In this document: in pieces, positions 59,700 through 64,000 of the stretch
Layout of the letters: each line of letters opens with the position of its first letter
How positions within the stretch are numbered: the first letter of the stretch is position 1
Source: Gigaspora rosea
Lineage: Eukaryota; Glomeromycota; Glomeromycetes; Diversisporales; Gigasporaceae
DNA length: 64,000 nt
Direction: 5' to 3'
NCBI GenBank assembly: GCA_003550325.1
Contig: QKWP01000489.1
Coordinates: 8,538-72,537, forward strand
The notes under the pieces: model-generated
What the model was told of the DNA's origin: nothing
What the model saw: only the letters and a program-made list of their open reading frames with translations
Databases searched by the model: none
Position numbers and translations under genes: made by a program

Positions 59700-62430
59700 C
59701 TTTTAAAGTTACACTCGAACTTCCATATCCCCTATATATGCTTGCATATATACTATATACTATATAGTAAATAAACAACTAATGGTATCATTCTAGTCAT
59801 ATTTGGTCACATATCGATTGTAAAAAAAAAATATGCCAAATCTTTTTTATGCCCAACAAATCAATTTAAGTTAAACTAATTTAAAAGTAAAGTTTGTTTA
59901 GACTCGTACTTACGTACATGATGTATATGCCACGTTTCTTTTATGATGTCACTTTAATTCATTGAATATGTAATCATAAAAAGTAGTTATTAATGCTATT
60001 AATCGTTTTTTTTTCATAGTTGATCTAAAAAGATCTGAATGACTTTTTTTTTTCTCAATATTAATTTTTTCATTCTACTTTGTATGCTATTCTCCTTAAT
60101 TTCATTTTTATTATACTTCAATTAAAAATTTTTAATTTATTATCGATCGGTGATTGGATTTTTTCCAAAATGAGATTGTTTTCCAAATTTTGTATATTTT
60201 CAAAACAATCCGATCTCCCTTTTTCAATGTTTACGATGACGAATAAGTCTATTGATATATCTAATATATATATATAAATGGTATGTACAAGTCAATGAAA
60301 CTGATTGTCGATAGGAGGTTTTTTTCTTCTTATTAAATTTTAATTAAAATAAAAGAATATTCTAAAATATATATATATATATATATATTTTTAAGAATGT
60401 TCGCTAATTTAAGGGGTTTATTTTCCAGTACTGTAATTTGAAAAAAAAATTTTTTCCGAAGTTTTAAGTCAGTATTATCATGACTATCTGTGCTTACATA
60501 ACTAATTATCCTAATCACTATATTAAGTTTACAAGGAAATTATTATTGCAAATATAATCAAAAGTTTATTATTCTTTTGGATAATATTGTCCAAATTTTT
60601 TACTTGATATTCATTAACATTACATACATGATTAAAATCTAACTTGAACCTAAATTTAGGCGTAAATATATATATATATATATATATATTTTATATATTT
60701 TTTTAACGAATAAATGCTTACTGTAAATGCTAAACCTCAAAGTCTACAAAGTATGGAGTAATTTGTGGATATGCTAAATGAATGTCAACGAAATATAGAG
60801 GATGACATCATATAAACAAGCTAAACTTAATTAGCATAATCAATCAATTATTCAAGCTATATAGAGGCATGCATGTGTAAATGTATTACTATAACCTTTT
60901 GAGTAATGTCAGTAGTCGAGGCCTAAACTATTAATTGACTAGTCAATGTTATACTAGTGTTATACTGTATAAGTTGACTTAAAATACTTCTTCAAATCGT
61001 GATATTTAACCAATCAAATCGATTAAAAAAGATGCATATAAACATGATAAATTCTGCTTATACCTAAGCTATTTAGGTTCGAAATCTTTCTGAACCCACA
61101 GAATTCTGCAACGGAATTCTATAACAAATACGTAATGAAAAATAAATTTAGCACATAATTAATAATATATAGTAAAGAGCTTTTTTATTAGTTTTTTTTT
61201 AGTCCTTAGTTCTCTTGCTTTATATAGAAATATATTATTTTACGCGTATAATCCTGAAAAATATACAACTCTTTATTTTAATTCAGAGTGACTACTTTTT
61301 GTTGATTTAGTATTAATTATAAATATTATAAATGTACTAATTCTGATTTTAATATCTATTCTATATACAGTATTAAATGTATCATGTATCAACCAAAAAA
61401 TCGAATTAAATTCAATAAAATATTTTGTTTATTTGAATTTGATTGAATTTGAAATTCTGGATTTATAACTTTTATATATTTTTATTTATAAATTTCATTT
61501 TTATTTATAAAAAAAAATGTTTTTAAACAAGTTTTAATTTTTTATAAACAAAGTACTAAAATATAATAATAAAAATTGTTCCCTTATACTGTAAGTTATA
61601 AGCTGTAATATATATTGAGAATTATATTCTTAAAATTAATATTTAAAAAATTTGGCAAAAAATTGTAAATTATTTTTTTAGTTAAAAAATTGGTTTAAAG
61701 TTATATTATTTATTTTTAAATAATAAGTAATCTAAACCTTTTGTTTTATAATATATATAAATACAAATATTGTAAAAATATAATTTTTATTTTTAAATGT
61801 TATTATATCCAATTTTATAAATACTTAAAAAAGAAGATTAGAAATATACTATAGTATTTATAAAAGCAAATTTGGCTATAAATTTTATTAATTAAGAAAT
61901 AAATATTTATAGTACTGTAATTTGGAACTAAATAATCAAAGAATTATAATACTACTTAAATAAATAAATTAAAAAAAATAGATATTTCTAATATAGCAAA
62001 AAAAACAAATATTTTAGCTTTTAAGCAGGTACAGATTTTGCAAAAAAAAAAAAAGCTTAGATATAAAATTGTTAATTAACTAAAGCTAGACAAATATTTA
62101 AAACATATTAACAGAATATATATTTAATTAAAGCCTTTTTTTTTAAGCAACTTGTACTAGTTATTATAATGCTATATCTGTTTTCTAATCATAATGAATC
62201 AAAGAAACAAATTCAAAAAATAATAAAAATTTTGTTTCAAAAATCTAATATTACTCAATATATTATAATAAATAATTTATTATATGGTAACCCAATAGAA
62301 TCGTTAATACCAATGAAGTGACTCATCTATAATTATATAAAAGTAAGAGTTTAACTGGATAGCCGATGCTATTCATTTGATCTAGTAATAATTTGAACTA
62401 TCAAACTATCATCATATAATTATAGTAATA
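59700..62430. other. Extremely AT-rich region without genes
   Basis: About 2.7 kb dominated by A/T homopolymers and TA runs (e.g. 60369-60389, 60667-60691). I see no coding, RNA gene or element boundary that I can support. Confidence 0.55.
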
Positions 62431-62439
62431 AATCTTAGC

Positions 62440-63665
62440 TTTCATAATGGCTAAATTGTTGGAAGGTGTCAGTTGATTTTAATACTAAGCAGCTTATGGC
62501 GCGTGCCTAGAGTACCCCGGGATGGTTCAAAGCTAAAAGAGCGTGCGCAATCACTCATTAGTTGTCTTCTTAGGAAGAAACAAGGTGAAATTTATGGGCG
62601 TAACTGGAAACGGTGAAGACACAACTAGCAGCCAAGCTCCGTATGCATTTAATAATTTTGAGAAATTCTTCCAGATTTGGGATGGAATAATAACTTAAAG
62701 GAACAATTATCTTCATTGATAGTTGGTTGTAACCGGAGAAGATTCACAGATTGTAAGGTCATGAGTGAGTGCAGTGATTAATGTACCCATCAGCTTCATA
62801 TGATTATATTAATTTTACAGTATTGTCATATGGCATCACTACTTTGTATCTATAACTATCCGAATTAGGTGACGCTTTTGTGTAGCTTAAAGACAGTTGT
62901 TTAAAGGAGAAATCTGTGCTGGGGACCATCTGCTCTATCCTAATTTCGGTAGGTAAAGAATTAGTCCCTGATCGCTCGGAAACCCCTTAAATAATAAAAG
63001 CCTGAATCCAACCGTCAGGAGTCATCATAATATCTAGTGAAAGCTTTTTAGTTGACAGACAGTTTTTTTTTTGTTTAAACTTGTTTTCTTACCCATCCGG
63101 AGGTGGAATCCCTTAATGCAAAGAAAATCAACTTAAAAAGGAGAAGCAAGTATGGGTAGTTGTTATTAGTCTCATTAGCTGTATTCAACCTTTACAACGA
63201 ATTTGACGTGACGCCGGAAGAAAATCCAGGGGGTAAATCCAGCCGCAGTTGGCGATCAAGGGGGTGGATAAGGTTATCAGCAAACTCCACCTGACTAATG
63301 GTTAGCATTGAATTTATCCATTACGATAATGTCTATTTACATTAGGTTCCGCCAAGCGAGTAAATTTCAAATACATGATACCTACCGCTGCAATGCTGGT
63401 CGAAATTTATTTATCAAAAAAAGGTTTCTCAAATAAATCGTGCAAAGCTTGCCAGACAAACGATGAATATTTGGAATTGGTTATACGCTTTCTGAAGTAG
63501 TTGAATAAGCCGCGTAAGAAGCGAAGCTAGAGTTAGTGGTGCAAAGTACATGGCGACGCCTATAGTGCACCAATATGGTGTACTATCTGGCACGCTAATA
63601 TGAATATGGGGCAGAAGTGGCGAGCCAATCATATTAGAGTTTACTTTATATTAGGAAGACATGGG
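62440..63665. other. GC-richer block of unknown nature
   Basis: Composition shifts sharply upward relative to the preceding 2.7 kb. No long ORF exists on either strand (the best, 63429-63632 minus, is not protein-like). The text includes short GC-rich pieces that look structured (e.g. CGGAAGAAAATCCAGGGGG, CCATCCGGAGGTGGAATCCC). A group I intron remnant, a mitochondrial insertion or a retroelement untranslated region are possible; I found no diagnostic motif for any. Confidence 0.4.
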
Positions 63666-63770
63666 AATTACAACAGATGGGATTTCTGAAGGATAATCAT
63701 ATCGGCGTGTTTGGTTTTTAGGGTCACAAAATTATACTATAGTACCCCAAAATTTATTAGATCACGCACT

Positions 63771-63834
63771 GATCACGCCCTATTTTAATATCATGTGAGT
63801 AAAATCACGCCCTATTTTAATATCATGTGAGTAT
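63771..63834. repeat. 32-bp direct duplication
   Basis: Two exact adjacent copies of ATCACGCCCTATTTTAATAT followed by CATGTGAGTA and AAA. Confidence 0.9.
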
Positions 63835-64000
63835 GAAAATCATTTAAATAACACCTCAAAAATATTTATTTACTATAAAAAATATAAGTAAACGCGTTGG
63901 AACCCATCGTTCAAAGCCTCAACCCATCGTCTTTTTGACCAATAGGTATATAGTATAGTAGAATTTACTGTTATATAAGTTTTATTTTATATATTAACTA

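Overview
The window looks like nuclear DNA of a filamentous fungus with a very AT-rich, repeat-laden genome. Gene models have many short introns (mostly about 50-100 nt, GT-AG, plus several that only work as GC-AG). Homopolymer runs are long, and there is a 58-base assembly gap. The mix of genes points to an arbuscular mycorrhizal fungus of the Rhizophagus type (Glomeromycotina): a fungal MET2, a SAGA ADA1/HFI1 subunit, CsbD repeats, a myristoylated-type methyltransferase, and broken members of SAM-NYN, BTB and coiled-coil families. That assignment is inference from gene content and composition, not from a marker gene.

Layout. 1-2.1 kb: a GC-richer repeat fragment with a tRNA-like segment, then two terminal-inverted-repeat (TIR) elements. 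2.2-5.2 kb: a ten-exon gene tentatively FANCC-like. 5.6-7.1 kb: three consecutive TIR elements, one hAT-type and one whose arms are built from short tandem GGTGAAWT units. 8.5-10.5 kb: MET2, seven exons resolved including a 7-nt and a 26-nt exon. 10.7-11.7 kb: three more TIR elements. 12.1-13.9 kb: a mitochondrial carrier (minus). 14.8-16.9 kb: a PIF/Harbinger-like repeat cluster. 17.2-17.6 kb: a CsbD-domain gene (minus). 18-22 kb: mostly AT-rich sequence without a supportable gene. 23-24 kb: a 938-bp TIR element with a tandem-repeat core. 24.2-25.3 kb: a SAM-NYN pseudogene. 27.9-29 kb: a small Lys-rich gene. 30.4-35.7 kb: two inverted 1.44-kb copies of one transposon flanking a secreted-protein gene, with target-site duplications exchanged between the copies. 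35.8-36.1 kb: a clean hAT MITE. 36.7-37.4 kb and 41.1-42.3 kb: decayed coiled-coil genes. 38.4-39.6 kb: an apparently intact SAM-NYN gene. 43.3-44.5 kb: a BTB gene split by a 1-kb hAT element. 45-46 kb: a second copy of the 23-kb element, itself holding a nested MITE. 48-49.8 kb: decayed minus-strand coding sequence. 51-52 kb: HFI1/ADA1. 55.4-56.8 kb: a methyltransferase (minus). 57-62.4 kb: low-complexity, extremely AT-rich DNA. 62.4-63.7 kb: a GC-richer stretch I could not assign.

The genes do not form an operon or cluster. Conserved housekeeping genes (MET2, carrier, HFI1, FANCC-like, methyltransferase) sit as islands in non-autonomous DNA transposons, and lineage-specific family genes (SAM-NYN, BTB, coiled-coil) are mostly broken. 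The strongest observations are the transposon-mediated inversion scar at 30.4-35.75 kb and the hAT insertion inside the BTB exon, both supported by exact 8-bp target duplications.
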